DNA of 64,000 bases. Origin: Nocardia amamiensis (GTDB lineage Bacteria; Actinomycetota; Actinomycetes; Mycobacteriales; Mycobacteriaceae). The first letter of the stretch is position 1. Every line of letters starts with the position of its first letter. The translations under genes were made by a program, and so were the position numbers. The notes beneath the pieces are model-generated. The model saw only the letters and a list, made by a program, of their open reading frames with translations. It did not search any database and was not told the origin of the DNA. Shown piece after piece: positions 9,641 through 18,136 of the stretch. Location: assembly GCF_015477605.1 (NCBI RefSeq), contig NZ_JADLQX010000008.1, positions 62,001-126,000 on the forward strand, given 5' to 3'.

Positions 9641-12061
9641 CTACTTGCAGATCTCTTCGGCCGCGTTGACGTGTTCCAGGTCCGAGGGCAGTACGGTCGG
9701 CGTCGAATCCTTCGAGGTGCTGGTCGCAACGTTGGTGATCGTGTCACCGACCGGCGTCGGCGCCTTCACGGTGACGCCGTTCGTCGAGTCCGCTCCAATG
9801 ACGACCTCGACGATGCCGCCGAGATCGTCGGCGGCCTCGATGGTCGCGCCGGGGATCGCGGTGGCCACGGTGGCGGCCTCGGCTTCCAGGCCTGCGGCGT
9901 AGCGGACCTTCGTCGTCGCGGAGTTGCCGTTGGCGTAATTACCGGTGTTGTAGATCGTGAAGCCCTGGTTGCCGAGCTTGGTGGCGGCCGTGCGCGCCAG
10001 ACCCTCGTATCCAGAGCCGTTGGACACCAGCAACGAGACGGTGGAGGGATCCACCGCCGTGTATTTCGTCGGTGTCGGCGTGGCCGGGGTAGGAGCGGGT
10101 GTGTCCTTCGGGACGGTCGGCTTCTCTCCCGGCAGCGGCTGATCGTCGCGGACCGCCTTGAAGATCGCCTTGATGTCGGATTCGCGGGGGATCTCGTTGC
10201 CGTAAGAGGTGGTGCCCGCGGTCGGGACGGTGATGAAGGTAACCGTGCCCGCATCGATCTTCTGCAACGAGCGGCCCAGCATCAGCAGATCCTCGGGCCT
10301 GGTCTTTTCGTCGACCAAGGTGTGCTCGGTGAACTCTTTGATGAAACCGTTCAGTTTGCCCAGATCGAAGAGCACCTTGCTCGCCAGTGCACCGCGCAGC
10401 AGCGAAGCGAGGAAGCGTTGCTGCCGGTTGATCCGGTCGTAGTCGCTGCGTTCCTCGCCGTAGACGTGCCTGGCCCGCACATAGTTCAGTGCGGTCTCGC
10501 CGTTGATGCGCTGCTTACCCGGCTTCTCGAGGATGGTGCCGAGTACATCGTCGACGAGCGGTTTGGTCGCGCAGACCTCGACGCCATCGATCTTATTGAC
10601 CATTGTCTCGAAGCCGGCGAAGTCGATGCCGATGAAGTGATTGATCGACGCGCCGGTGAGACGCTGGATCGTGGAGACGAGGCACGGCGGGCCGCCGAGA
10701 TTGTAGACGGCGTTGAGCTTGTCGCCTATGGCAGACGGGTACTTCTCGCCGGTGCTTCTGTTCTTCTCATTGTCCCACCCGGTGCACTGCGGCCTGGTTA
10801 CGTCCAGGTCGCGCGGGAAGGAGACTACGACGACCCGACTTCGGTTCTTCGGGATGTGGACGAGCATGGTGGTGTCGGCGCGGGAGCCCTCGGCGTCGTC
10901 CAGTGTGCCTGCGCCGAGCTTGCCGTTGGCGCCTGCGCGCGTGTCGGTACCGACGAGCAGGTAATTCTCGTCGCCGAGCTGGGCATTGGAATCGACGATG
11001 TCCTGTGAGTTCTCGTCGAGGGCGGAGACCTGGGTGAAGCTGTCCGTGGTCGACCGCATGTAGCTCCAGCCGCCGCCGGTGGTCAGCAGAACCAGGACGG
11101 CGACCACCGCCATCGCGACTCGGCCGATGGTCCGCAGGCGTTTGTTCCTGCGCTCGCGGGCGGCCTGCAGACGGGATTGCGCGGGTGTGCCCACCGACTT
11201 GGGCTGGGCTTTGCCGTCCTTGGTCGGCCAGCCCACGCCCTTGCGCTTGGCGCGGGTCGGCTCGTCGAGCGGGGGGAGGACGTCCGTGACTTCTTCGGCC
11301 TGCTCCGGCTCTGGTCGGGCGGGGGATGCGGAGCGCTCGGCGGGACGACGGCTCGCGGCGCGCATGGCTGGGGTGGCTTGTTCTCCCGCGATGTCCTGGA
11401 CCACTGGAGAACTGGCGGTCTGGCGCGGCGCGTCGGGTGCGCGGCGCGGGCCTGCCGCTGCGCCGCGGCCATTGGCGGCGTCCGGTGGGCGGCGTGCGGG
11501 CTCTGTGGCGCGTCGGGGAGCTTCCTGGTGCGGCGAAGGCTCGACGCGATGACCGCGCGTCGGCGGGGGGCCCGCGTTCGGTGGTTCCGGCTCGGCGCGG
11601 CGACCTCGTCCATGTGCGCCGCCCGCGTCCGGTAGTTCTGGCTCGGTGCGGCGACCCCGCACGGGTGGGCCGCCTGCGTTCGGTGGCTCCGGCTCGGGGC
11701 GGCGGCCCCGCAGGGGTGGGGGGCCTCCCTCTGGGGGCACGGGTTCGGCGCGGCGGCCCCGTGCCGGTGGATGGCCCGCATCCGGGAGAGGCGCTTCGGC
11801 GCGGCGGCCCCGGCTCGGTGCGTCCCCGTCCTGTGGCGCGGCCGCCCTGCGGCCCCGTCGTCCGCTGCGCTCGTTGTCGACCCGCTGGACGAGGTCCTGG
11901 ACGGTGAGCGGTGCGGAACCCTGGTCGGGGGCGGCGTCGGTGTGCCGGGAGCGCCGAGACGTCCGTGCGGCGTCTCGTTCGGGGTAATCCGCCGCGGGAT
12001 ACCGCTCCCACGGGGCACGACCTCCGGGCCGTGGCGAACGCCCGTGCCGATCGTCACCCAC
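9641..12061 (-). CDS. LytR-CpsA-Psr (LCP) cell-wall ligase with long repeat-rich cytoplasmic tail
   Basis: A protein of about 806 residues. LCP enzymes join secondary polymers, here probably arabinogalactan, to peptidoglycan at the outer membrane face. Residues 1 to about 305 are unstructured, rich in Pro, Arg and Glu, and include about five 17-residue repeats of the type RGRRAEPEPPNAGGPP. One membrane segment follows near 310-335. The LCP domain spans about 375-560, with conserved arginines in VVSFPRDLDV and YVRARHVYGEERSDYDRINR. A LytR_C domain ends the protein (AARTAATKLGNQGF-type to AAEEICK). The GTG at 12061 has GAGG seven bases upstream; a TTG at 12064 is adjacent. Position matches Rv0822c. 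Confidence 0.9.
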   Translation of the reverse strand: MGDDRHGRSPRPGGRAPWERYPAADYPERDAARTSRRSRHTDAAPDQGSAPLTVQDLVQRVDNERSGRRGRRAAAPQDGDAPSRGRRAEAPLPDAGHPPARGRRAEPVPPEGGPPPLRGRRPEPEPPNAGGPPVRGRRTEPELPDAGGAHGRGRRAEPEPPNAGPPPTRGHRVEPSPHQEAPRRATEPARRPPDAANGRGAAAGPRRAPDAPRQTASSPVVQDIAGEQATPAMRAASRRPAERSASPARPEPEQAEEVTDVLPPLDEPTRAKRKGVGWPTKDGKAQPKSVGTPAQSRLQAARERRNKRLRTIGRVAMAVVAVLVLLTTGGGWSYMRSTTDSFTQVSALDENSQDIVDSNAQLGDENYLLVGTDTRAGANGKLGAGTLDDAEGSRADTTMLVHIPKNRSRVVVVSFPRDLDVTRPQCTGWDNEKNRSTGEKYPSAIGDKLNAVYNLGGPPCLVSTIQRLTGASINHFIGIDFAGFETMVNKIDGVEVCATKPLVDDVLGTILEKPGKQRINGETALNYVRARHVYGEERSDYDRINRQQRFLASLLRGALASKVLFDLGKLNGFIKEFTEHTLVDEKTRPEDLLMLGRSLQKIDAGTVTFITVPTAGTTSYGNEIPRESDIKAIFKAVRDDQPLPGEKPTVPKDTPAPTPATPTPTKYTAVDPSTVSLLVSNGSGYEGLARTAATKLGNQGFTIYNTGNYANGNSATTKVRYAAGLEAEAATVATAIPGATIEAADDLGGIVEVVIGADSTNGVTVKAPTPVGDTITNVATSTSKDSTPTVLPSDLEHVNAAEEICK

Positions 12062-12222
12062 CAACGAACCTCGCTTTTCGTCTTGCTTTTTGCCTCAGCC
12101 GTACTCGACCGGCAGAACCGATTCCGCAATGATAACGATTCCGCCACGGCCAGCCACCCGAGTGTGAAAGCGTCGAGGTCACAGCGGTGTTTGGCGATGC
12201 GGTTCGCTGCGGGATTGCCCGA

Positions 12223-13365
12223 TCATCCGCCGCTGTGCATCACATCGGCGGCTTGCGGCACCGCCGGGTCGTCGGGGTCGTCGAGCCAGCCGTGCGGCAG
12301 CGCCACCTTTCCCGGCGAGCCCTGGCGTCCGCGTGGGCCTTCGGCGTCCTTGGGGAAGGCTGCCGTCGGGTCCAGCTGTCCGACAAGATCTTCCAGTTGG
12401 GTGAGGCTGGTGACGGTCGCGAACGCGCGCCGGAGATCGGCGCCGACCGGGAATCCCATCAGATACCAGGCCATGTGCTTGCGCAGGTCGCGCATGGCTT
12501 TGTCCTCGCCGAGGTGCTCCGCCAGCAGCGTGCCGTGCCGATGCAGCACGGCGCCGACCCGGCCCAGATCGGGGGCCGGGGGCAGCGGCTCGCCGCGCAG
12601 CGCGGCTTGCAGTTCGGCGAACAGCCACGGCCGGCCCAGGCAGCCACGGCCGACGACCACGCCGTCGCAGCCGGTTTCGTCCATCATGCGAACGGCGTCG
12701 GCGGCCGAGAAGATGTCGCCGTTGCCGAGCACCGGGATGGTGCTGACGGCCTCCTTGAGCCGCGCGATCGCGGTCCAGTCGGCCTGGCCGGAGTAGCGTT
12801 GGGCGGCCGTGCGCGCGTGCAGGGCCACCGCCCGCGCGCCTTCGGCTTCCGCGATGCGTCCCGCGTCCAGGTAGGTGAGGTGGTCGTCGTCGATGCCGAT
12901 GCGGAATTTTACGGTCACCGGCACGCCCGCGGGTTCGGCCGCGTCCACCATGGCGCGCACGATACGGCGGAACAGCGTCCGCTTGTAGGGCAGCGCCGCA
13001 CCGCCGCCGAGCCGGGTGACCTTGGGCACCGGGCAGCCGAGGTTCAGGTCGATGTGGTCGGCCCAGCCTTCGCCGACGATGGTCCGCACCGCTTCGCCGA
13101 GCGTCGCCGGGTCCACGCCGTAGAGCTGCATCGAGCGCGGGTACTCGTCGGTGTCGAAGGACATCATGTGCAGCGTCTTCTCGTTGCGCTCCACCACGGC
13201 GCGCGCGGTGATCATCTCGCATACGTAGATCGAGGTAGGGCTGCCGAATTCCCGGCACAGCTTGCGGAACGCCAGATTCGTGATGCCCGCCATCGGCGCC
13301 AGCACGACCGGCGGATCGACCGGATACGGCCCGATCCGCAGGGCTGCCTTCGCCTCGGTAGTCAT
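12223..13365 (-). CDS. dus: tRNA-dihydrouridine synthase
   Basis: A 380-residue FMN enzyme that reduces uridines in the D-loop of tRNA. The TIM-barrel start is APMAGITN, the catalytic Cys lies in DHIDLNLGCPVPKV, phosphate and FMN contacts in VKFRIGIDD and HARTAAQRYSG, and FMN binding in VLGNGDIFSAADA and VVVGRGCLGRPW. The ATG at 13365 gives a family-like N-terminus (MTTEAKAALRIGPYPVDPPV); an earlier in-frame start would add 36 residues without conserved features. It corresponds to Rv0823c between the LCP gene and desA1. Confidence 0.9.
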   Translation of the reverse strand: MTTEAKAALRIGPYPVDPPVVLAPMAGITNLAFRKLCREFGSPTSIYVCEMITARAVVERNEKTLHMMSFDTDEYPRSMQLYGVDPATLGEAVRTIVGEGWADHIDLNLGCPVPKVTRLGGGAALPYKRTLFRRIVRAMVDAAEPAGVPVTVKFRIGIDDDHLTYLDAGRIAEAEGARAVALHARTAAQRYSGQADWTAIARLKEAVSTIPVLGNGDIFSAADAVRMMDETGCDGVVVGRGCLGRPWLFAELQAALRGEPLPPAPDLGRVGAVLHRHGTLLAEHLGEDKAMRDLRKHMAWYLMGFPVGADLRRAFATVTSLTQLEDLVGQLDPTAAFPKDAEGPRGRQGSPGKVALPHGWLDDPDDPAVPQAADVMHSGG

Positions 13366-13483
13366 CGTCACGGCGACCAGTGTCTCATTTCCGCACGTAA
13401 GTTGGCCGGTGCGGGTCGCCGCGTCGGCCCGATTCAGCGCCATGAGGACCGCATGGCTCGATCCAACTGGCATGGCGCGGGAA

Positions 13484-13514
13484 GCGCCGCCGTCCGAGCG
13501 TTGGACGGCGGCGC
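13484..13514. terminator. GC-rich hairpin downstream of desA1
   Basis: A perfect 12-base stem, gcgccgccgtcc and its complement, with a seven-base loop, 18 bases past the desA1 stop. It has no T run, which is common for actinobacterial terminators. Confidence 0.5.
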
Positions 13515-13532
13515 GGTTGCGTCAGTGTGCGG

Positions 13533-14504
13533 TCAGCCGACCGTGCTGCCCGCCATCTCGCGCTCGCGCTTCGCGGCTTCCCGGGCGAGCATGCGGTCGC
13601 GCTGCTCCTCGAACTTGATCACGTCCTTGGACAGCTTGTCCAGGAACAGACCGAGGCGCTCGCGGACCGCTTCGCCGCGCGCGGTGAAGTCGGTGCGCTC
13701 GAAAATGTTCCACTTCTTCAGCACCGGCTGGACGACCTCCTCCAGGTGCTGGCGCAGGTCGTAGATGCCGTGCTTGGCCATCAGCACACCGTTGCGGCGG
13801 AAGTTGGGCATGCCCGCGCCCGGCATCTGGAAGTTCTCCAGAATCAGCGTGATGGCCTCGATGGCCTGGTCGGGCGCGAGGTCGAGGGCGGCGCCGCACA
13901 TATTGCGGTAGAAGATCATGTGCAGGTTCTCGTCGGCGGCGACGCGCTGCAGCATGCGGTCGGCGATCGGGTCGTCACAGACCTTGCCGGTGTTGCGGTG
14001 GCTGACCCGGGTGGCCAGCTCCTGGAAGGTGACGTACGCGACGGAGTGCAGGAATCCGGCGTCGGCTTCGGCGGGCGAGGCGAAGCCGTTGGTCATGTGG
14101 ACCATCCGAGCTTCCTCGAGGGCGACCGGATCGACGCCCCGGGTGACGACCAGGTAGTCGCGCATGACGATGCCGTGGCGGTTCTCCTCGGCGGTCCAGC
14201 GGCCCACCCAGGTGCCCCAGGCGCCATCCTGGGAGAAGTTCTCGGCGATCTCGCGATGGTAGGAGGGCAGGTTGTCCTCGGTGAGCAGGTTGGTGATCAT
14301 GGCCGCCTTGGCGACCTCATTGAGGCGGGACTGCTCCGGATCCCAGTCGATGCCACCGAGTGCCGCGAAATTGCGGCCGTCGTCCCACGGGACGTAGTCG
14401 TGCGGGTGCCATTCCTTTGCCAGAGAAAGGTGTCGGTTGACGTTTTCTTCGGCAACCGGCTCCAACTCCGTGAGAAGCTCGAGTTGAGTCAGATCCCTTG
14501 CCAT
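13533..14504 (-). CDS. desA1: Acyl-ACP desaturase DesA1
   Basis: A 323-residue soluble ferritin-like di-iron enzyme that introduces a double bond into acyl-ACP, a step in mycolic acid synthesis in this group. The two iron motifs are TAEENRH near residue 105 and ADENLH near residue 190. The start MARDLTQLELLTELEPVAEE is typical, and the ATG is at 14504. It corresponds to Rv0824c. Its upstream region has a short palindrome that could be an operator. Confidence 0.93.
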   Translation of the reverse strand: MARDLTQLELLTELEPVAEENVNRHLSLAKEWHPHDYVPWDDGRNFAALGGIDWDPEQSRLNEVAKAAMITNLLTEDNLPSYHREIAENFSQDGAWGTWVGRWTAEENRHGIVMRDYLVVTRGVDPVALEEARMVHMTNGFASPAEADAGFLHSVAYVTFQELATRVSHRNTGKVCDDPIADRMLQRVAADENLHMIFYRNMCGAALDLAPDQAIEAITLILENFQMPGAGMPNFRRNGVLMAKHGIYDLRQHLEEVVQPVLKKWNIFERTDFTARGEAVRERLGLFLDKLSKDVIKFEEQRDRMLAREAAKREREMAGSTVG

Positions 14505-14580
14505 GTATGAAACCCTTCAGTGTGTGCGTCCGGTCGTGCAGGTCATCCCAAGGTAGACCGATCCCGATGCGGCCATACCT

Positions 14581-14612
14581 TACGGCACCGTAGGTGTGAT
14601 GCGAAACGCATC
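14581..14612. promoter_or_regulatory. Palindromes upstream of desA1
   Basis: TACGGCACCGTA (14581-14592) is a perfect palindrome 77 bases before the desA1 start, followed by gatgcgaaacgcatc (14598-14612), a six-base stem with a three-base loop. Desaturase genes in this group are controlled by TetR-type repressors, so the first is an operator candidate. That role is inferred. Confidence 0.35.
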
Positions 14613-15167
14613 TTTTAGACGATCGATGCCCTCGTGATACACGTCATACGAAGTCTTAGCCGTTCAGTGATCCACATGAGTGTATGGGGTCAGTCCGCAC
14701 TGAGGGGACTATCGGCGCGGGGCTCGGAGCGTTATCGAGCGTGCGGCATCACACAAGCCGCTGCGATGGCTGTGCCCGGCCGCCGCGGAGCGACGGTCCA
14801 TGCGGCCACGATCGGGTCCGCGTGCTCGGCGAGGCGCGGTTGCGTGTCGAGCCCACCGCCGCGGCTTCTCTTGTGCGTTTCCTCACAACCGGACCGGTCG
14901 CCACTCGTCGCGCCCCTGGACCGCCATCGGCGGTCGGAGTGCGTCGTTCCGCCCGATCGCCCGGCCACGGCTCAGGTGTCGTCGGCAATCCGAACGCGCA
15001 TTGGGCGGAGGTGATCGGTGCGGCGGGTGCCGGGGGCATGGTCTGCCGGTGTAGGGCAGCAAGAGCTGGAGGCGACATCGATGTGTCCGCATTATTAGGG
15101 GACAGCGAAGCGGGGAACCCCCAGAAACCAGGTCGGACGCCCGGATGACCCGGACGCCCGACGAGCG
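14613..15167. other. Intergenic stretch with no supported gene
   Basis: Open frames here are long only because of GC content. None has a ribosome-binding site, a recognisable product or a codon pattern like its neighbours. It separates desA1 from the split tRNA-Lys. Confidence 0.5.
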
Positions 15168-15212
15168 TGCCCCCAGTAGGGCTCGAACCTACGACCTGCG
15201 GATTAAAAGTCC
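15168..15212 (-). pseudogene. 3' half of the host tRNA-Lys, split by integration (left attachment site)
   Basis: The minus strand reads GGACTTTTAATCC (15212-15200), then an extra-arm and T-arm with GTAGGTTCGAGCCCTAC, then the acceptor strand TGGGGGC and discriminator A at 15168. No 5' half precedes it; element DNA does. Its acceptor strand pairs with GCCCCTA of the 5' half at 31948. Joining the two across the 13-base core rebuilds one complete tRNA-Lys(UUU). Confidence 0.9.
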
Positions 15213-15498
15213 CTTTTCCGCTCCCATATCAAATCCGCTGGACATACGTCAACAATTGCGATGCATATGCACCTCTGAACAGCCTATATTCAGCGGTTCC
15301 GGCTTGTGCGTTCGCGACATGAGTGTACACAGAAGTACGTCTCTCTGCCCCATGTACGCCCCACATGCCACGGGATGTCTGCCCCACGGACGTTCTGAAT
15401 GGTTGTGGCCCTGCGGTGCTCAAGCGATATGGAAGTCCGAGGGGCGGTGCCGCTGATTGCAAACCCAAGCCGCCGTCGAGGTCGGCACAATCGACTGC

Positions 15499-16350
15499 GT
15501 GACAGGATTCGTATTGACACCAGAGCGTCGTGAGCAGCTGTCCGACCTTCTTGGGGACGAAACACGCTTCCGCACTTCGTATCCCAGGGTTGCGGAGTAC
15601 CTCGACACTGCTCCGGCCATACCTGGAAGCGGTGACGTTGAGGCGGACAGAGCCTTTGACCTCCGTTTGCTGCACTACATGACGGGCGGTGACAGTGAGA
15701 ATCCGTACTGGGACATTCTCGGCCCGTCCGTCAGTGCGGGGCCGGCCGAACGTGGTGGGCGTCGCGAGGTCAACGGCGGTTTAGCGAAGGGCAGTGCGAG
15801 GCTGGCCTATGCGCAGACCGTTCTCCAGGAGGCATATGCCTATGCAATCCCGTCGCCGGAGACGCTGGAGTGGGTCACCGACGTTTGCGCGGGCCGAGGA
15901 CTGCTGGAAATCGGTGCGGGACGCGGATACTGGGCGGAACAGTTGCGGCGCCGCGGTGTCGATGTCTTGGCGTTCGATTCGGAACCGCCCGGCCAAATCG
16001 AGAATGTGTCGTTTCGCGGGGGAGCGGGACAGCTGGATGTCTGGCACGAAGTCGGCGACCTTGCCGACCTGGCCGCAGCTCGGGCGGCTGGCGAGGAATC
16101 GGGTCGAGTCCTTTTCCTGTGCTGGCCGCCAGGGTGGGGAAATCCGATGTCGATTGATGCGCTCGAAGCGTTCGAGGAGGCTGGAGGCGACACGCTGATC
16201 TATGTAGGCGAACCTCGCGGCGGCAAGACCGGAACTGACACCTTCTTCGACAAGCTCGCCTCCGGGTGGGAGCAGGTTGGTGAGGATTCGCAGTTCGTGT
16301 CCTGGTGGAACCTGCGCGACAAAGCTGAGAGCTGGGCTCGTCGGAAGTAA
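15499..16350 (+). CDS. SAM-dependent methyltransferase-like protein (element cargo)
   Basis: About 283 residues from the GTG at 15499; a TTG at 15457 would add 14. The centre has a Rossmann methyltransferase motif I, LLEIGAGRGYWAEQL, followed by an acidic strand end in VDVLAFDSEP. A later FLCWPPGWGNPM resembles the motif IV region of substrate-amine methyltransferases. The N-terminal 120 residues are helical and unassigned. It is the first gene inside the left end of the element, ahead of the GntR regulator. The substrate is unknown; it could act on protein, nucleic acid or a small molecule. Confidence 0.65.
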   Translation: MTGFVLTPERREQLSDLLGDETRFRTSYPRVAEYLDTAPAIPGSGDVEADRAFDLRLLHYMTGGDSENPYWDILGPSVSAGPAERGGRREVNGGLAKGSARLAYAQTVLQEAYAYAIPSPETLEWVTDVCAGRGLLEIGAGRGYWAEQLRRRGVDVLAFDSEPPGQIENVSFRGGAGQLDVWHEVGDLADLAAARAAGEESGRVLFLCWPPGWGNPMSIDALEAFEEAGGDTLIYVGEPRGGKTGTDTFFDKLASGWEQVGEDSQFVSWWNLRDKAESWARRK

Positions 16351-16404
16351 TGCCAGAAGTCGCGCAAACAGATCACCCCGCTTCCCACACGCTGCGATGA
16401 TGTA

Positions 16405-16423
16405 TGTATACGTAGTTGTGTAT
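16405..16423. promoter_or_regulatory. Putative GntR operator upstream of its own gene
   Basis: tgtatacgtagttgtgtat lies 46 bases before the regulator start. The core gtatacgtagt recurs at 17307-17317 before the excisionase operon and nowhere obvious between. The surrounding bases are AT-rich compared with the region, as expected of a promoter. Confidence 0.5.
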
Positions 16424-16468
16424 TAGTAGGCGGGCTAACTCCTGCCTTAGTGGACGAGGGGATGGACA

Positions 16469-17173
16469 GTGACGGAACCGGCATACGTGAAGATCGCAGG
16501 TGAATACGCACGCAAAATTAGGGCGGGTGAACTGCCGCCGGGAACCCAGCTGCGGAGCTACCCGGAACTGGCAAAGCGGCATGGCGTGTCGCAGATCGTG
16601 ATCCGCAACGCGATCGAGTTGCTTCTCGGTCAAGGATTGGTGCGGACCGAGCGACGAAAGGGCACGTTCGTTGCCGACCGGCCCAACCTCACCAGGGTCT
16701 CGCCCGAGCGTCAGTTCGAGCAGCCCGAGACGACATTCGAGAACGAGGCAACCGAGCCGGTGGAGGTGGAGCGCGACATCGGGAGTGCTTCAGCTACGGA
16801 AGATCTCGCGGACAAGCTCGGCGTCAAAGTTGGCTCTGAGCTGACGCATGTAATCGTGCGCGCATCGGAAGGTGGACGACCGATCTCCGTGTCGGACAGC
16901 TACCAGCCCGTCGATGCTGCTGATGTCTCGGCGGCGGCGTTTCTGGAGGAGACCCTCACGGATTCCCTACCGTCGGCGAGTCACGCTGAGTGGCTCAAAA
17001 CTCCGGCCGGCGAGCTGGTGAAAACTGTGTTCCAGCGCTACATCGACAGCGATGAACAGGTGCTCATGATCTCGAACATCTCGTACCCGCGTGATCGGTA
17101 CGACGCGTTCCTGTTCCGGATGGCACTGGAACCTGAATCGGTCGCTACGAGCAAGCGGGAGACCTCGATTTGA
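16469..17173 (+). CDS. GntR-family regulator with UTRA-type C-terminal domain (KorSA-like)
   Basis: A 234-residue repressor. Residues 1-75 are a GntR winged helix (YVKIAGEYARKIRAGELPPG, then SYPELAKRHGVSQIVIRNAI and GLVRTERRKGTFV). The C-terminal part (LGVKVGSELTHVIVRASEGG) fits the UTRA ligand domain. GntR proteins of this type (KorSA in pSAM2) keep integrative elements silent by repressing their own gene and the excision and transfer operon. Matching candidate operators before this gene and before xis support that. GTG start at 16469 after GAGGGG. A terminator follows the gene. Confidence 0.85.
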   Translation: MTEPAYVKIAGEYARKIRAGELPPGTQLRSYPELAKRHGVSQIVIRNAIELLLGQGLVRTERRKGTFVADRPNLTRVSPERQFEQPETTFENEATEPVEVERDIGSASATEDLADKLGVKVGSELTHVIVRASEGGRPISVSDSYQPVDAADVSAAAFLEETLTDSLPSASHAEWLKTPAGELVKTVFQRYIDSDEQVLMISNISYPRDRYDAFLFRMALEPESVATSKRETSI

Positions 17174-17208
17174 CCTGAGCCGGACCGCTTCCGGATCGAA
17201 ACGTATAG

Positions 17209-17240
17209 GGGCCTGATCAATGCCTTGATCAGGCCCTTTT
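17209..17240 (+). terminator. Rho-independent terminator after the GntR gene
   Basis: A perfect 12-base stem, gggcctgatcaa (17209-17220) and ttgatcaggccc (17225-17236), with loop tgcc and then TTTT. It isolates the regulator from the downstream operon. Confidence 0.9.
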
Positions 17241-17254
17241 CGCGTTCTTTGACG

Positions 17255-17317
17255 TCTACACATGTGTAGAGCTTGTGCGCATACGCAACTACACATACGC
17301 TGTTGTGTATACGTAGT
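17255..17317. promoter_or_regulatory. Operator-rich promoter of the excisionase/transfer operon
   Basis: A perfect 16-base palindrome, tctacacatgtgtaga (17255-17270), is followed by caactacacatacg and its near-inverse cgtatgtgtagttg-like element ending in tgtgtatacgtagtg (17304-17318). The gtatacgtagt core equals the one before the GntR gene. The region is AT-rich and ends 27 bases before the xis start, so it is likely the GntR-controlled promoter of the long operon. Confidence 0.6.
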
Positions 17318-17343
17318 GACAAGTCGTCAAAGGAGTGACATTC

Positions 17344-17559
17344 ATGAGCAGACGAAGCGGTTCGATCGGTGGGCGCAAGACGCTGATCAGCCTTCGTGAC
17401 GCCGCGGAATTGGCTGGGGGAGTGCATCCCCGGACGGTCCGCCGCTGGGTCGATGGCGGTCTTCTGGAGGGCTTCCAGGTCGGCCCGAGGCTGATCAAGG
17501 TCGATCGCGATCAGGTCCTCGCGTTGGTCCGTCCGCTGAACCAGAGCGGGGTTGCGTGA
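17344..17559 (+). CDS. xis: Excisionase-like HTH protein (Xis)
   Basis: 71 residues with a MerR/excisionase-type winged helix: LISLRDAAELAGGVHPRTVR as the HTH, then RWVDGGLLEGFQVGPRLIKV as the wing. Such proteins bend the attachment site and direct the integrase towards excision. ATG at 17344 sits nine bases after AAAGGA; the GTG at 17335 touches the AAAGGA and is unlikely. It is first in an operon reaching to 28110. Its stop overlaps the next start (TGATG). Confidence 0.8.
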   Translation: MSRRSGSIGGRKTLISLRDAAELAGGVHPRTVRRWVDGGLLEGFQVGPRLIKVDRDQVLALVRPLNQSGVA

Positions 17560-17708
17560 TGCGCGCCCGGACGTTTGGTTTCGCGGTTGTCGCGGTGGCT
17601 CTCGGCTATGCAGTGCTGACGGCGCCGGAGGTTGTCGGGTTCACGGTGATGCTGTTGGGCGCGGTGGCGTTCTGGCAGGCGTCGCGGCGGTGGGGGGTTC
17701 GGCGATGA
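17559..17708 (+). CDS. Small membrane protein (49 residues)
   Basis: Begins in a TGATG overlap with the xis stop and ends in an ATGA overlap with the next gene. Two hydrophobic stretches, FGFAVVAVALGYAVL and VVGFTVMLLGAVAFW, are separated by TAPE, and a basic end RRWGVRR follows, so a hairpin in the membrane is likely. The last codons contain TGGGGGG, which can serve as the ribosome-binding site of the next gene. Function unknown; small membrane proteins are common in the spread modules of actinomycete plasmids. Confidence 0.6.
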   Translation: MRARTFGFAVVAVALGYAVLTAPEVVGFTVMLLGAVAFWQASRRWGVRR

Positions 17709-18136
17709 GCATCAACGAGCCGTTGCACGATCCGGCCGACTTGCTGGACGAGCTGGACGCGATCATCCGTGAGCAGGAGTTGTTGCGGCAGCGGACGGTT
17801 GCGTTGCAGGCCCGCTATCGGGCGCTGGAGGCGCACGCCGACCGGTACGACAAGCCGGGGCCGTACGAGTGGTTGCCCGAGGAGTTCGGCAGCGTCAATG
17901 TCGAGGCCGTTGTCCAGAGGCTCGACTGTGCCGCCGACAGCATGTACTACCCGGCGAAGTGGTTTGTGTCGGCGCGGGAGTGCGCGGCCAAGGTGCGGGA
18001 GTATCCGCAGTCGGATCGTGAGCAGGCCGATGCCGCGGGCCCGGCTTCGGCGGGGTCGGGCAGCGCCCTCGCGGAGTATCGGCCGGGCCGCGCCCTGGCC
18101 GACCGTGGCGAGATTGATGGGGGGCGGTCGCTGTGA
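17705..18136 (+). CDS. Unknown helical protein with SALAEY C-terminal tail
   Basis: 143 residues starting at ATG 17705 in an overlap with the previous stop. Residues 10-50 form a helix likely to coil (LLDELDAIIREQELLRQRTV). A central part holds EWLPEEFGSVNVEAVVQRLD and an AADSMYYPAKWF segment. The end reads SALAEYRPGRALAD, the first of five copies in this operon of a shared C-terminal tail. The next gene starts inside its stop (GTGA). Function unknown; the tail suggests it works with the other tailed products. Confidence 0.7.
   Translation: MSINEPLHDPADLLDELDAIIREQELLRQRTVALQARYRALEAHADRYDKPGPYEWLPEEFGSVNVEAVVQRLDCAADSMYYPAKWFVSARECAAKVREYPQSDREQADAAGPASAGSGSALAEYRPGRALADRGEIDGGRSL

Noticed and set aside
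14684..15148. 154-codon open frame before the split tRNA
   Set aside because: No start signal, no recognisable motif, Arg/Gly/Ala-rich composition typical of random GC-rich frames.
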